Source: JAUYIV01 sp040882645
Lineage (GTDB): Bacteria; Actinomycetota; Acidimicrobiia; Spongiisociales; UBA11373
Direction of reading: 5' to 3'
NCBI GenBank assembly: GCA_040882645.1
Contig: JBBEAX010000035.1
Coordinates: forward strand, 1-30,545
Length of the DNA: 30,545 nt
Both the position numbers and the translations under genes were made by a program. Under the pieces are notes generated by a model that saw only the letters and a program-made list of their open reading frames with translations, was not told the DNA's origin and searched no databases. Positions 15,001-22,685 of the stretch are shown one piece after another; position 1 is the stretch's first letter; each line of letters begins with the position of its first letter.

Positions 15001-15729
15001 ATGGCCGTGAGTACGACGACCGCGAAGCCACCCCGGACCCCGCCCCTTCCAATCCGGTTCTACCGGTCGGCTATCGGCAAGAAGTGGGTGATGGCGGTCA
15101 CCGGCATCGTTCTGATCGCCTACCTCATCGCTCATCTGGTCGGCAACTTGAAGGTGTATCTCGGCGAAGACGAGCTCAACTCCTATGCCGAGGCCCTGCG
15201 TGACCTGGGCGGCCACCTCGTACCGCGTACCAGCCTGTTGTGGCTGATGAGGGGTGGTCTGCTCCTCGCTTTCGTGCTCCACGTGCACGCGGCGTACTCC
15301 CTCACCTACACCAACTGGAAGGCCCGGGGAGGGGCGTACCGGGATCGCGACTACGCCGTCGCCAACTACGCCTCGCGGACGATGCGGTGGACGGGCACCA
15401 TCGTTCTCTTGTTCATCTTCTTCCATCTCGCCGACCTGACCTGGGGGGCGCAGCCGGCTGCGGTGGATGGGTTCGCCCGGGGTGAGGTTTACGACAATTT
15501 CATCCTCAGCATGCAGCGCCCGGTGTCGGCGGTGATCTACGCGGTCGCCAATATCGCCCTCGGCTTTCACCTCTACCACGGCGCCTGGAGCATGTTCCAG
15601 AGCCTCGGCCTGAATCACCCGAGCTTCAACCGGTGGCGGAGGTACATCGCACTGGCGCTCACCGGGTTCATCGTCCTCGGCAACCTTTCCTTCCCGATCG
15701 CGGTCCAACTCGGGCTGCTGGAGCTATGA
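15001..15729 (+). CDS. sdhC: Succinate dehydrogenase cytochrome b subunit (five-helix, type B)
   Basis: The 242-aa protein has five hydrophobic helices at about 29-50, 80-104, 128-148, 172-200 and 212-236. Histidines placed in the helices (H45, H94/H96, H142, H190/H193) fit a di-heme cytochrome b558 as in Bacillus SdhC and Wolinella FrdC. There is no separate SdhD gene, consistent with this type. It anchors SdhAB in the membrane and passes electrons to quinone. ATG 15001 begins MAVSTTTAKPPRTPPLPIRF; upstream in-frame sequence is antisense to the DapA-family gene. It is the first gene of sdhCAB. Confidence 0.9.
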   Translation: MAVSTTTAKPPRTPPLPIRFYRSAIGKKWVMAVTGIVLIAYLIAHLVGNLKVYLGEDELNSYAEALRDLGGHLVPRTSLLWLMRGGLLLAFVLHVHAAYSLTYTNWKARGGAYRDRDYAVANYASRTMRWTGTIVLLFIFFHLADLTWGAQPAAVDGFARGEVYDNFILSMQRPVSAVIYAVANIALGFHLYHGAWSMFQSLGLNHPSFNRWRRYIALALTGFIVLGNLSFPIAVQLGLLEL

Positions 15730-15730
15730 G

Positions 15731-17653
15731 GTGACCGTGCAACTCGACGCCAAGATTCCCGCAGGGCCGCTGGAGGACAAGTGGGCGAATCATCGCTTCG
15801 AGATGCCGCTGGTCGCCCCTCCCAACCGACGCCGCTTCGAGGTGATCGTCGTGGGCACTGGCCTCGCGGGCGCGTCGGCCGCCGCCACTCTGGGCGAGCA
15901 GGGATACCGGGTGAAGGCCTTCACCTATCACGACAGCCCCCGCCGAGCTCACAGCATCTCTGCCCAGGGTGGCATCAACGCCGCCAAGAACTATCGAAGT
16001 GACGGCGACAGTGTCTACCGGTTGTTCTACGACACGATCAAGGGCGGCGATTACCGCAGCCGTGAAGCGAACGTGTACCGGCTGGCCGAGGTCGCCAACG
16101 AGATCATCGACCAGGCCACCGCCCAGGGGGTGCCGTTCGCTCGCGAATACGGCGGGTTGCTCGCCAATCGGTCCTTCGGCGGCGTCCAGGTGGCCCGCAC
16201 CTTCTATTCGAGAGGCCAGACGGGACAGCAGCTCCTCCTCGGCGCCTTCCAGGCGCTAGCCCGCCAGATCAAGGCCGGCACGGTGGAGATGTTCAACCGG
16301 ACCGAGATGCTCGACGTGGTGGTGGTGGACGGGCGCGCCGCGGGCATCGTGGTGCGTGACCTCGTCTCCGGCGAGATCACCACGCACTCGGCGCACGCGG
16401 TGGTCCTGGCGACTGGCGGCTACAGCAATGCGTACTTCCTCTCGACCAACGCCAAGGCCTGCAATGTGACGGCGATCTGGAGGGCCCACCGCAAGGGGGC
16501 GCTCTTCGCCAATCCCTGCTTCACCCAGATTCACCCTACCTGCATTCCTCAGAGCGACGAGTTCCAGTCGAAGCTCACCCTCATGTCCGAGTCGCTCCGC
16601 AACGACGGCCGGATCTGGGTTCCCGCCTCCGGCGCCGACGGGCGCGCCGCAGGCGACATCCCCGAGTCGGAGCGCGACTACTTCCTCGAACGGCAGTACC
16701 CGGCATTCGGCAACCTGGTGCCGCGGGACGTCGCATCGCGTGCGGCCAAGCGCGCCGTCGACTCGGGCAAGGGCGTCGGCCCGCTCCATAACGGCGTGTT
16801 CCTCGACTTTGCCAACGCGATCGACCGGCTTGGTCGGGCTGCGATCGAGGAGCGCTACGGCAACCTCTTCGAGATGTACGAACGGATCACCGGCGAGGAT
16901 CCGTACCGGACGCCGATGAGGATCTACCCCGCCCCGCACTACACGATGGGAGGGCTGTGGGTCGATTACGACCTGATGACCACCATTCCCGGCTTGTACG
17001 CCATCGGCGAGGCGAACTTCTCGGACCACGGCGCCAACCGCCTCGGGGCGAGTGCTCTGATGCAGGGGTTGGCGGACGGTTACTTCATCCTTCCCAACAC
17101 CCTCGCCGCCTACCTGTCGGGGATGCTCGGGCAGGCGGCTCCCCCAAGCGATCATCCGGCCTTCACGGAAGCGGCGAACGGGGTCCGGGATCACACGAGG
17201 CGGCTCATGTCCACCAAGGGCTCGCGGACGGTCGACTGGTTCCATCGCGAGCTGGGCAAGATCGTGTGGGAGCACTGCGGAATGGCGCGCAGTGCAGCAG
17301 GGCTCGAGAAGGCGATCGGCGAGATACCTGCCCTCCGGGCCGAGTTCGAGGCGGATGTCAGGATCCTCGGCGAGGAGGAGTCGATCAATCAGTCTCTCGA
17401 AAAGGCAGGGAGGGTCGCCGACTATTTCGAGTTGGCCGAACTGATGTGCCGGGACGCCCTCTACCGCGAGGAATCCTGCGGGGGCCACTTTCGGGTGGAG
17501 CACCAGACCCTGGAGGGCGAGGCGCTCCGCGACGATGAGAACTACGCGTTCGTGTCCGCCTGGGAATGGCAGGGCCGCGATCGCCCGGCCGAAGTGGTCC
17601 GGGAACCGCTGGAGTTCGAGAGCGTCGAGTTGAAGACCAGGAGCTACAAGTAG
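15731..17653 (+). CDS. sdhA: Succinate dehydrogenase flavoprotein subunit
   Basis: The 640-aa protein is of the Bacillus/epsilon-proteobacterial SdhA type. FAD-binding GTGLAGASAA is at 42-51, and the covalent-FAD histidine motif HSISAQGGINAA is at H74. ATGGYSNAYFLSTNAKACN, QIHPTCIP, LVPRDVASRA and HYTMGGLWVDYDLMTTIPGLYAIGEA form the dicarboxylate site region. GANRLGASALMQGLADG is the C-terminal FAD signature. It oxidises succinate to fumarate. GTG 15731 starts 1 nt after the sdhC stop with GGAG 8 nt upstream; GTG 15737 is a possible alternative. Confidence 0.95.
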   Translation: MTVQLDAKIPAGPLEDKWANHRFEMPLVAPPNRRRFEVIVVGTGLAGASAAATLGEQGYRVKAFTYHDSPRRAHSISAQGGINAAKNYRSDGDSVYRLFYDTIKGGDYRSREANVYRLAEVANEIIDQATAQGVPFAREYGGLLANRSFGGVQVARTFYSRGQTGQQLLLGAFQALARQIKAGTVEMFNRTEMLDVVVVDGRAAGIVVRDLVSGEITTHSAHAVVLATGGYSNAYFLSTNAKACNVTAIWRAHRKGALFANPCFTQIHPTCIPQSDEFQSKLTLMSESLRNDGRIWVPASGADGRAAGDIPESERDYFLERQYPAFGNLVPRDVASRAAKRAVDSGKGVGPLHNGVFLDFANAIDRLGRAAIEERYGNLFEMYERITGEDPYRTPMRIYPAPHYTMGGLWVDYDLMTTIPGLYAIGEANFSDHGANRLGASALMQGLADGYFILPNTLAAYLSGMLGQAAPPSDHPAFTEAANGVRDHTRRLMSTKGSRTVDWFHRELGKIVWEHCGMARSAAGLEKAIGEIPALRAEFEADVRILGEEESINQSLEKAGRVADYFELAELMCRDALYREESCGGHFRVEHQTLEGEALRDDENYAFVSAWEWQGRDRPAEVVREPLEFESVELKTRSYK

Positions 17654-18415
17654 ATGGACCTCACGCTCAGAGTCTGGCGGCAGAAGGGGCTCGGTCACCC
17701 GGGTGAGTTCGAGGAGTACCGGGCACGGGAGATCAGCCCGGACGCCTCGTTCCTCGAGATGCTCGACGTGGTCAATGACCGGCTGACCCTCGAGGGGCAA
17801 GAGCCGATCGCCTTCGAGCACGATTGCCGAGAGGGGATCTGCGGCTCGTGCGGGATGATGATCAACGGCCGGCCCCACGGCCCCGAGAAGGGCACCGCCG
17901 CGTGCCAGCTCCACATGCGCAAGTTCACCGATGGCGACTTGATCGTCATCGAACCATGGCGAGCTTCGGCTTTCCCGGTGCTCAAGGATTTGGTGGTCGA
18001 CCGCTCGCCGCTGGACCGGATCATCGAAGCCGGCGGATACATCGGGGTCGACACTGGCAGCGCCCCCGAGGCCAACCTGATCCCGATTCCCAAGGATGTC
18101 GCCGAGACCGCGATGGACGCCGCGGTTTGCATCGGCTGCGGCGCTTGTGTGGCGGCCTGTCCCAACAGCGCCGCTCAGTTGTTCACTTCCGCCAAGATCG
18201 CCCATCTCAACCTTCTGCCCCAAGGCCAGCCCGAGCGGTGGCGGCGGGTCGAGGCGATGGTCGACACCATGGAGTCCTTCTTCGGGTCCTGCACCAACTA
18301 CGGCGAATGCGAGGCCGCCTGTCCCAAGTCGATCTCGATCGACTTCATCGCCGTCATGAACCGGGACTACTTCAAGGCCAAGTTGCGCAACCGGCGGTAC
18401 GTGTCGCAGGTTTAG
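17654..18415 (+). CDS. sdhB: Succinate dehydrogenase iron-sulfur subunit
   Basis: The 253-aa protein has all three cluster sites. They are a [2Fe-2S] with C58, C63, C66 and C84 (CREGICGSCGMMINGRPHGP), a [4Fe-4S] with C159, C162, C165 and C169 (CIGCGACVAACP), and a [3Fe-4S] with C213, C219 and C223 (CTNYGECEAACP). It carries electrons from SdhA FAD to the heme/quinone site in SdhC. Its ATG follows the sdhA stop directly with no gap. The three genes form a compact sdhCAB operon. Confidence 0.95.
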   Translation: MDLTLRVWRQKGLGHPGEFEEYRAREISPDASFLEMLDVVNDRLTLEGQEPIAFEHDCREGICGSCGMMINGRPHGPEKGTAACQLHMRKFTDGDLIVIEPWRASAFPVLKDLVVDRSPLDRIIEAGGYIGVDTGSAPEANLIPIPKDVAETAMDAAVCIGCGACVAACPNSAAQLFTSAKIAHLNLLPQGQPERWRRVEAMVDTMESFFGSCTNYGECEAACPKSISIDFIAVMNRDYFKAKLRNRRYVSQV

Positions 18416-18430
18416 GGCGCACGGGCAGGG

Positions 18431-18448
18431 CACGGCTATCGCGCCGTG
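18431..18448 (+). terminator. Hairpin after sdhB, weak terminator candidate
   Basis: CACGGC (18431-18436) pairs with GCCGTG (18443-18448) around a 6-nt loop, 16 nt after the sdhB stop. There is no T-tract. Confidence 0.3.
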
Positions 18449-18457
18449 GGGGCGACA

Positions 18458-18554
18458 GGCCTCGCTTCGCGCGGCCGCGAAGAGCGAAAGGCGAAACCGT
18501 TTGAACGGGTTTCGCCTGTCGCCGTCGGCCGAAGGCCGGCATCTCGCATCGCCC
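18458..18554 (+). repeat. Composite intergenic repeat, copy G (sdhB-whiB gap)
   Basis: It contains GGCCTCGCTTCGCGCGGCC (18458-18476) and a hairpin with 10-bp arms AGGCGAAACC/GGTTTCGCCT (18489-18517). A palindrome follows with arms GTCGGCC/GGCCGGC (one G-U type pair) and loop GAA (18524-18540), then ATCTCGCATCGCCC. The flanks GGTTTCGCC and TCGCATCGCCC correspond to those of copy B, but the palindrome arms differ. No clear heptad array is present at this locus. Confidence 0.7.
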
Positions 18555-18613
18555 TCGACTCCTCGCGCGGCGGGCATCCAGCGCGCCACTTAGCGCGTTG
18601 CCACTTTCAGGCT

Positions 18614-18642
18614 TTGACTGCGCGCGGTGCGCGCGCAATAAT
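18614..18642 (+). promoter_or_regulatory. whiB promoter with TTGACT / AATAAT and a GCGCGC inverted repeat in the spacer
   Basis: TTGACT (18614-18619) and AATAAT (18637-18642) are separated by the optimal 17 nt, the best sigma-70-type promoter in the window. The spacer contains GCGCGC (18620-18625), GGT, GCGCGC (18629-18634), a perfect inverted repeat placed between the two promoter boxes, where a repressor could bind. The predicted start of transcription is near 18649. Confidence 0.65.
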
Positions 18643-18677
18643 GACAAACGTGTAATTCCCCCAGAGGCGGGTGGCAA

Positions 18678-18959
18678 ATGCTCGAAGACCTGAGAGCGGC
18701 GTTATCGGCCGGGGCCGACATGGAGTGGCAGGACGAGGCCAATTGCAAGGGGGCGAACGCCGACCTGTTCTTTCCCGAGCGGGGGGCGTCCACCCGGTCG
18801 GCCAAGGCCATCTGCAGGGAATGCCAGGTGCGCGCCGAGTGCCTCGAGTTCGCCATCGTCACCGGCGAGAAGTTCGGCATCTGGGGCGGCATGTCGGAAC
18901 GTGAGCGGCGCCGCGTCCGCCGCGACCGCCAGATCGCCGCAACACGCCGGGCGTCATAG
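18678..18959 (+). CDS. WhiB-family iron-sulfur transcription regulator
   Basis: The 93-aa protein has the four cluster cysteines C23, C46, C49 and C55 with C-x2-C-x5-C spacing (CRECQVRAEC) and the turn GIWGG. A basic tail SERERRRVRRDRQ serves for DNA contact. WhiB proteins hold a [4Fe-4S] cluster that can react with NO or O2 and usually act with the principal sigma factor; they are confined to actinobacteria and their phages. Length and tail resemble the WhiB1/WhmD group, but I do not assign a subclass. It is transcribed from the strong promoter at 18614. Confidence 0.93.
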   Translation: MLEDLRAALSAGADMEWQDEANCKGANADLFFPERGASTRSAKAICRECQVRAECLEFAIVTGEKFGIWGGMSERERRRVRRDRQIAATRRAS

Positions 18960-18965
18960 CCGGGC

Positions 18966-19076
18966 AGTCGATAGTCGATAGTCGACGGCCAGAGGGTCGA
19001 CGGTCAGAAAAGGATTCTGGGCCTCTCCTGATGGCTGTGGCTGTGGCTGTGGCTTTGGGCCGGAGGCCGTAGGCCC
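18966..19076. repeat. Intergenic repeats after whiB: AGTCGAT heptads, TGGCTG hexads, GGCC palindrome
   Basis: AGTCGAT x2 plus AGTCGAC (18966-18986) and TGGCTG x3 plus TGGCTT (19032-19055) are tandem arrays, the second with period 6 rather than 7. GGGCC (19057-19061) and GGCCC (19072-19076) form a hairpin. A weak CAGAA/TTCTG hairpin lies at 19005-19019. No GAGCGAAGCGAGG motif occurs here. Confidence 0.75.
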
Positions 19077-19087
19077 TAGGCCGGATT

Positions 19088-19093
19088 TACAAT
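19088..19093 (+). promoter_or_regulatory. Probable -10 element of the unknown membrane-anchored protein gene
   Basis: TACAAT matches TATAAT at 5 of 6 positions and lies 28 nt before GTG 19122. A Shine-Dalgarno-like AAGGGAG is at 19108-19114. Confidence 0.45.
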
Positions 19094-19121
19094 CGGCCAA
19101 ACGACGCAAGGGAGTGGATAG

Positions 19122-20036
19122 GTGGTCTGGGTCATCGTTGGTGTCGGTGTCGTTGCCCTGGGCATCGTGATCTTGCTGGTTTCTCGCTCACGTTCCTCGG
19201 TCGTGTCGACCACAGCCGCGAGCTCGCCGGGGGTGGTCACGGTCGAATCCGAACGGCTGCGGCCGACGGTGGCGGAGTTTCACGTCAGTCGTCAGTCCGC
19301 CCGGGTCCATTTCGACGTTCCGTTGCCCGCCGAGCCCGATGAGGTGTTCTCTGAGCTCCTCGGCCGGGAGGCGGTCGAGGTCGTACGGGAGAAGCGGCAC
19401 TCACTGCCAATCGATGATGTCGACGAAGTCGTGGCGCTCGGCCGCCGCGGCGGCGACTGGTCGGTGGCGGCGACCGTGTCGCTCGACACCCCTGGGGAGC
19501 TCCCTCCGCCGATGCTTCCCGAGCTGATGCCGCATGGCGCCCACGATCTCGACGTGTTCGACCACATCTCCTCCCTGCCCCAAACCGTCCCCGGGGTCGC
19601 GGTTCCCACCAGGGGCGAGGAGCTGCCCCCGTTCTCCACCGAGATTCGGCTTCCCGCCATGGCCGCCGCAGCCCTGCGGACCCAGGGGATCGACCCGACT
19701 GCGGCAACGGGCCCCGATGTCGCCCTCGGCCTGATGCGTGCGGGCGGATACATGATCGAGCCGGCCGGTCCCGATACCTTCCGGGCTCGCCGGGCGGGTC
19801 AGACCACCTTCGTGCGGGTCGTTCCTCACTCAGTTGGCGCGCATCCGGAGCTCGACGAGTCGGCCATCCGAAAGTTCGTGGTCGACTTCGGCGGTTCGGG
19901 GAGTGATCGTGGCTTGCTGTTCTCCGAGAAGTACGCCCCGTTCGAGATCTATGACCGCGAGCGGCGTGACGGGCGGGTTCGATTCGTTACTCGGGAACGC
20001 TTGCAGGGATTCATCGACGCATTCGCACTCCGCTAG
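19122..20036 (+). CDS. Unknown membrane-anchored protein, possible degenerate restriction-endonuclease-like C-terminal domain
   Basis: I do not recognise the 304-aa protein as a whole. One transmembrane helix, VIVGVGVVALGIVILLV, is at residues 3-20, with most of the protein probably cytoplasmic. A middle region, about 55-190, is rich in Pro, Asp and Glu. The last ~90 residues (DTFRARRAGQTTFVRVV, then FVVDFGGSGSDRGLLFSEKYAPFEIYDRERR and VRFVTRERLQGFIDAF) have the strand-helix rhythm of Mrr-like PD-(D/E)xK domains. The usual Q-x-K catalytic strand is replaced by FVRVV, so it would be inactive. That fold guess is inference only. GTG 19122 is chosen for its promoter and ribosome-binding site. It lies between whiB and the sigma-factor operon. 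Confidence 0.7.
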   Translation: MVWVIVGVGVVALGIVILLVSRSRSSVVSTTAASSPGVVTVESERLRPTVAEFHVSRQSARVHFDVPLPAEPDEVFSELLGREAVEVVREKRHSLPIDDVDEVVALGRRGGDWSVAATVSLDTPGELPPPMLPELMPHGAHDLDVFDHISSLPQTVPGVAVPTRGEELPPFSTEIRLPAMAAAALRTQGIDPTAATGPDVALGLMRAGGYMIEPAGPDTFRARRAGQTTFVRVVPHSVGAHPELDESAIRKFVVDFGGSGSDRGLLFSEKYAPFEIYDRERRDGRVRFVTRERLQGFIDAFALR

Positions 20037-20068
20037 TGCCCTCCACCGGATTGCGTGTTGCCAGCCGA

Positions 20069-20096
20069 GGAACTCGGCCCGGGTTCCTGGCGTTAG
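20069..20096 (+). promoter_or_regulatory. ECF-type promoter before the sigma factor gene (likely autoregulatory)
   Basis: GGAACT (20069-20074), a 16-nt spacer and CGTTAG (20091-20096) match the GGAAC-N15/16-CGTT pattern known for SigE-type ECF sigma factors of mycobacteria. The expected transcript start lies a few bases before ATG 20109. Inference: the encoded sigma factor drives its own operon. Confidence 0.6.
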
Positions 20097-20108
20097 CGGG
20101 AATGGCGG

Positions 20109-20609
20109 ATGGCTGACGACGCCGTCCCCTCCTGGGAAGAGGTAGCACGCGATCATGGGCGCAAGATCTACAACTTCGCGTACCGCCTCACGGGCAACCG
20201 CGATGATGCCGGCGACCTCGTTCAGGAGGTCCTTCTCCGCGTCCGCAAGGGCCTCGAGGGCTATCGCCCGGGGTCGTTCGACGGGTGGCTGTGGCGGATC
20301 ACCCGCAACGCTTTCCTCGACGATGTCAGGCGGCGCAAACGCCGGCCGAGCGTGCCCCTCCCGGATGACGATCCGGGTGGCCTGGCGCCATCACCGTCCC
20401 CTGACGAGGAACTGGCTCGGGTCAGGCTCGGTGAGGACGTCCAGCGCGCCCTGCTGCAGTTGCCGTACGACTTCCGCGAGGCCGTCGTCCTGTGTGACGT
20501 CGTGGGGCTCACTTATGAAGAGATCGCCGAGGCGGCCGCGATACCTGTCGGCACGGTGCGCAGTCGAATCCACCGCGGGCGCAAGATGCTGAAGGAGCTG
20601 CTGACGTGA
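20109..20609 (+). CDS. ECF RNA polymerase sigma factor, SigE-like
   Basis: The 166-aa protein has only sigma regions 2 and 4. Region 2 spans about 15-80, with YNFAYRLTGNRDDAGDLVQEVLLRV and FDGWLWRITRNAFLDDVRRR. Region 4 is at about 110-162, with LPYDFREAVVLCDVVGLTYEEIAEA and the helix-turn-helix PVGTVRSRIHRGRKML. It lacks region 3, as ECF factors do. ATG 20109 starts MADDAVPSWEE; an out-of-frame ATG at 20102 opens only a 4-codon frame. The downstream anti-sigma gene overlaps by GTGA, so the pair is translationally coupled. Confidence 0.92.
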   Translation: MADDAVPSWEEVARDHGRKIYNFAYRLTGNRDDAGDLVQEVLLRVRKGLEGYRPGSFDGWLWRITRNAFLDDVRRRKRRPSVPLPDDDPGGLAPSPSPDEELARVRLGEDVQRALLQLPYDFREAVVLCDVVGLTYEEIAEAAAIPVGTVRSRIHRGRKMLKELLT

Positions 20610-20989
20610 GCCACCCTGGCGACCTCCTTTCGGCCTACCTGGACGGCGAAGCCTCGCCCGCCGACCGACGCCTCATGCTTGAGCATCTCGGAGGGTGCTC
20701 GACTTGCCGGGATGGCCTTCGGGCACTCGAGGAAGCCCGCGATGCGGTCCGCTCGCTGCCGATGCTCGAACCTCCCCGGATCGGTCGGATCCCCGCGAGA
20801 GCACGACGCCCCTCGGTGGCTTGGGCGCTATCGGGTGTCGCCGCGGCGGTGATCGCTCTCGGACTGGCATTTGTCCCCGACGAGCCCGAGGCCGCCTTCG
20901 ATTTCGACATGCTCCGCGACCAGCACACCGCCCGGCTCGTGGTCGATCCCGGCATCTCCACGCTCCGCGGCCCGGCGGGTGCCCCGTGA
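20606..20989 (+). CDS. Membrane-anchored zinc-finger anti-sigma factor
   Basis: This 127-aa protein has the ZAS/zf-HC2 motif H27-x3-C31-x2-C34 in LEHLGGCSTCRDG, which binds sigma region 2/4 in the cytoplasm. One transmembrane helix, VAWALSGVAAAVIALGLAFV, is at 71-90, followed by a short extracytoplasmic tail of about 37 residues. Release of the sigma factor would require proteolysis or thiol chemistry at the finger. Its GTG overlaps the sigma stop, and its own stop overlaps the next GTG, so the three genes are tightly coupled. Confidence 0.88.
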   Translation: MSHPGDLLSAYLDGEASPADRRLMLEHLGGCSTCRDGLRALEEARDAVRSLPMLEPPRIGRIPARARRPSVAWALSGVAAAVIALGLAFVPDEPEAAFDFDMLRDQHTARLVVDPGISTLRGPAGAP

Positions 20990-21924
20990 GCCGGCGGGGA
21001 CTGACCGCCCTGGTCGTGGCAGTGGCCGTATCGCTGCCGCTGGGCGCCGCCGCCGACGACTCCCTGGAGGAGTTGATGACGAACGCCGGCTCGGGCGAGT
21101 TCCACGCGGTCGGGGTGGTGATGTGCTCCTGGGGGGCGGACTCGGCGGCGGCAACCTACGAGGTGGAGAGGTCCGCCGGAATGTCCATGGTGCATGGACC
21201 CGATCGCGACCTCATGCTCTCCGGCTCCCTGGTCGCGGTCGGGTCGGACTCGGGGTGGTACGCGTTCGAGGTGGCTGAGTGGTCGTCGTGGACGCTGAGC
21301 GATCGGTACTCACTCGGCGAGCCGGTCGCCACGAGCCGTTTGGGCCGTCCGGCAACGGCTGTGACGATCCTGGAGGGCCAACGGGTGCGAGCGCGGCTGG
21401 TCATCGACGACGAGAGCACGATCCCGTTGGTGACCGAGATCTTCGACGGGGAGGGACGCCTGTTCAGGCTCGCCACCCTGGTCGAGTTCTCGGTGGGCTC
21501 GAGGGATGATCACCCGCCGATGCCGACCGATTTCGATGCGCGCAGCGTGATGCAGTCGGCCGGCGCGGCTGCCCACTTGCCGGCCTCCGCCGCCGGATAT
21601 CGGCGGGCCGACTCGTACGCGGCTCCGCTGGGAGGTGTCCAGTCGTATTACACCGACGGGTTGTTCTCCTTCTCGGTATTCGAGGCGAAGCGGGGAGCGA
21701 TTCCGGTGGAGTTCCGGCAGGCGACCCGGTTCAGTGTCGACGGCGGGGTGTATCGCCGGATCGTGAGCCCGACCACCGTCTGGGTGCACTGGAGCAGCCC
21801 GGATCGGTCGTATGTGCTGGTTGGCGACCTCCCCCCTGACCACCTGGTGGCGGTGCTGGCCGAACTGCCCGAACCGGGCGAGCGGGGGTTCTTCGTGCGA
21901 CTCTGGCGCCGCTGGTTCGACTGA
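20986..21924 (+). CDS. Secreted RseB/MucB-like sigma-E regulatory protein
   Basis: The 312-aa protein begins at GTG 20986 (4-nt overlap). A signal peptide LTALVVAVAVSLPLGAAA occupies about 5-23, with cleavage before DD. The first domain, about 30-165, has the RseB-like pattern of mature-lipid-binding LolA-type strands ending RLVIDDESTIPLVTEIFDG and GRLFRLATLVEFSVG. The second, about 200-300, includes AGYRRADSYAAPLGGVQSYYTDGLFSFSVFEAKRG and RSYVLVGDLPPDHLVAVLAELP, typical of the MucB/RseB C-terminal domain. In E. coli RseB protects the anti-sigma factor from cleavage by sensing envelope signals; the same role is inferred here from operon position. Confidence 0.75.
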   Translation: MSRRGLTALVVAVAVSLPLGAAADDSLEELMTNAGSGEFHAVGVVMCSWGADSAAATYEVERSAGMSMVHGPDRDLMLSGSLVAVGSDSGWYAFEVAEWSSWTLSDRYSLGEPVATSRLGRPATAVTILEGQRVRARLVIDDESTIPLVTEIFDGEGRLFRLATLVEFSVGSRDDHPPMPTDFDARSVMQSAGAAAHLPASAAGYRRADSYAAPLGGVQSYYTDGLFSFSVFEAKRGAIPVEFRQATRFSVDGGVYRRIVSPTTVWVHWSSPDRSYVLVGDLPPDHLVAVLAELPEPGERGFFVRLWRRWFD

Positions 21925-21945
21925 GAGGCTCCGCGGGCGCGGGTG

Positions 21946-22635
21946 TCAGCCCTCGTCGGAAGTGGCCGCGGATTCTTCGGGGAACGAGCCGGTGACGATA
22001 AAGGTCACATGCTCGGCGATGTTCACCCCGTGGTCGGCGATCCGCTCCATGTAGCGGCCCACCCGGGACAGCTCCACCGCCACGTCGAACCCCATCTCGC
22101 CCGACCCGGCGGCGATGACCGCGTACAGCTCGCCCACCAGATCGTCGACTGCGTCATCGGCTGCATCGAGGCGCACGCCCGCTTCGGGATCGAGGTCGGC
22201 CAGCGCGTCGAGCCCTTGACGGAACAATGCGGCCGCCTCGCGCGACAGGCGGGCGATCAGGCTGTGGATGGCGGGGGGCAGGGTGTAGCCCTCGCGCCGG
22301 ATCAGGCCCTTGGCCACGTTCACGGCGAGGTCGCCACTTCGTTCGATCTCGTAGAGGACCCGCGTCATCGACACCAAGAACCGCAGGTCGCCGGCTACGG
22401 GCTGCTGGCGAGCCATCACCTCGAAGACGCGATGCTCGAGCGCGACATACTTCTGGTCGATCTCGTCGTCGGCAGCGAGCACCTGGTTGGCCAGATCGAG
22501 CTGGTTCTCGAGTGCCGCCTCGGTGGTTCGAAGCATGTTCTCGTGGACGAGGGCGCCGAGCTCGACCGTTCCCCGCAGGACGGCGTCGAGAGTCTCGTTG
22601 AAGTGGTGCCGGGTGTCGTCGGGGGGATGTTGCAT
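21946..22635 (-). CDS. phoU: Phosphate transport system regulator PhoU
   Basis: The 229-aa all-helical protein has the two PhoU repeats. The first contains LAADDEIDQKYVALEHRVFEVMARQQPVAGDLRFLVSMTRVLYEIERSGDLAVNVAK. The second contains DAADDAVDDLVGEL and VELSRVGRYMERIADHGVNIAEHVTFIVTG; acidic clusters bind metal. PhoU signals Pst status to the sensor kinase and restrains phosphate uptake. GAGAGGA precedes ATG 22635. It is the last gene of pstSCAB-phoU, 50 nt after pstB, and converges with the rseB-like gene. Confidence 0.95.
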   Translation of the reverse strand: MQHPPDDTRHHFNETLDAVLRGTVELGALVHENMLRTTEAALENQLDLANQVLAADDEIDQKYVALEHRVFEVMARQQPVAGDLRFLVSMTRVLYEIERSGDLAVNVAKGLIRREGYTLPPAIHSLIARLSREAAALFRQGLDALADLDPEAGVRLDAADDAVDDLVGELYAVIAAGSGEMGFDVAVELSRVGRYMERIADHGVNIAEHVTFIVTGSFPEESAATSDEG

Positions 22636-22685
22636 CGTGTCCTCTCAGAGGGTACGTCAGGAGTCTCTTGCCGCACGCGAATTCA

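Noticed and set aside
14950..15708. Upstream extension of the DapA-family gene as one 552-residue protein.
   Set aside because: The extra N-terminal part is antisense to sdhC and has no domain features; the aldolase fold starts near 14895-14949.
16256..18589. A 777-codon open frame on the minus strand across sdhA and sdhB.
   Set aside because: It is antisense to two genes with complete catalytic and cluster motifs. Its translation is Arg/His/Gly/Asp-rich with no recognisable domain, the usual artefact of high-GC codon use.
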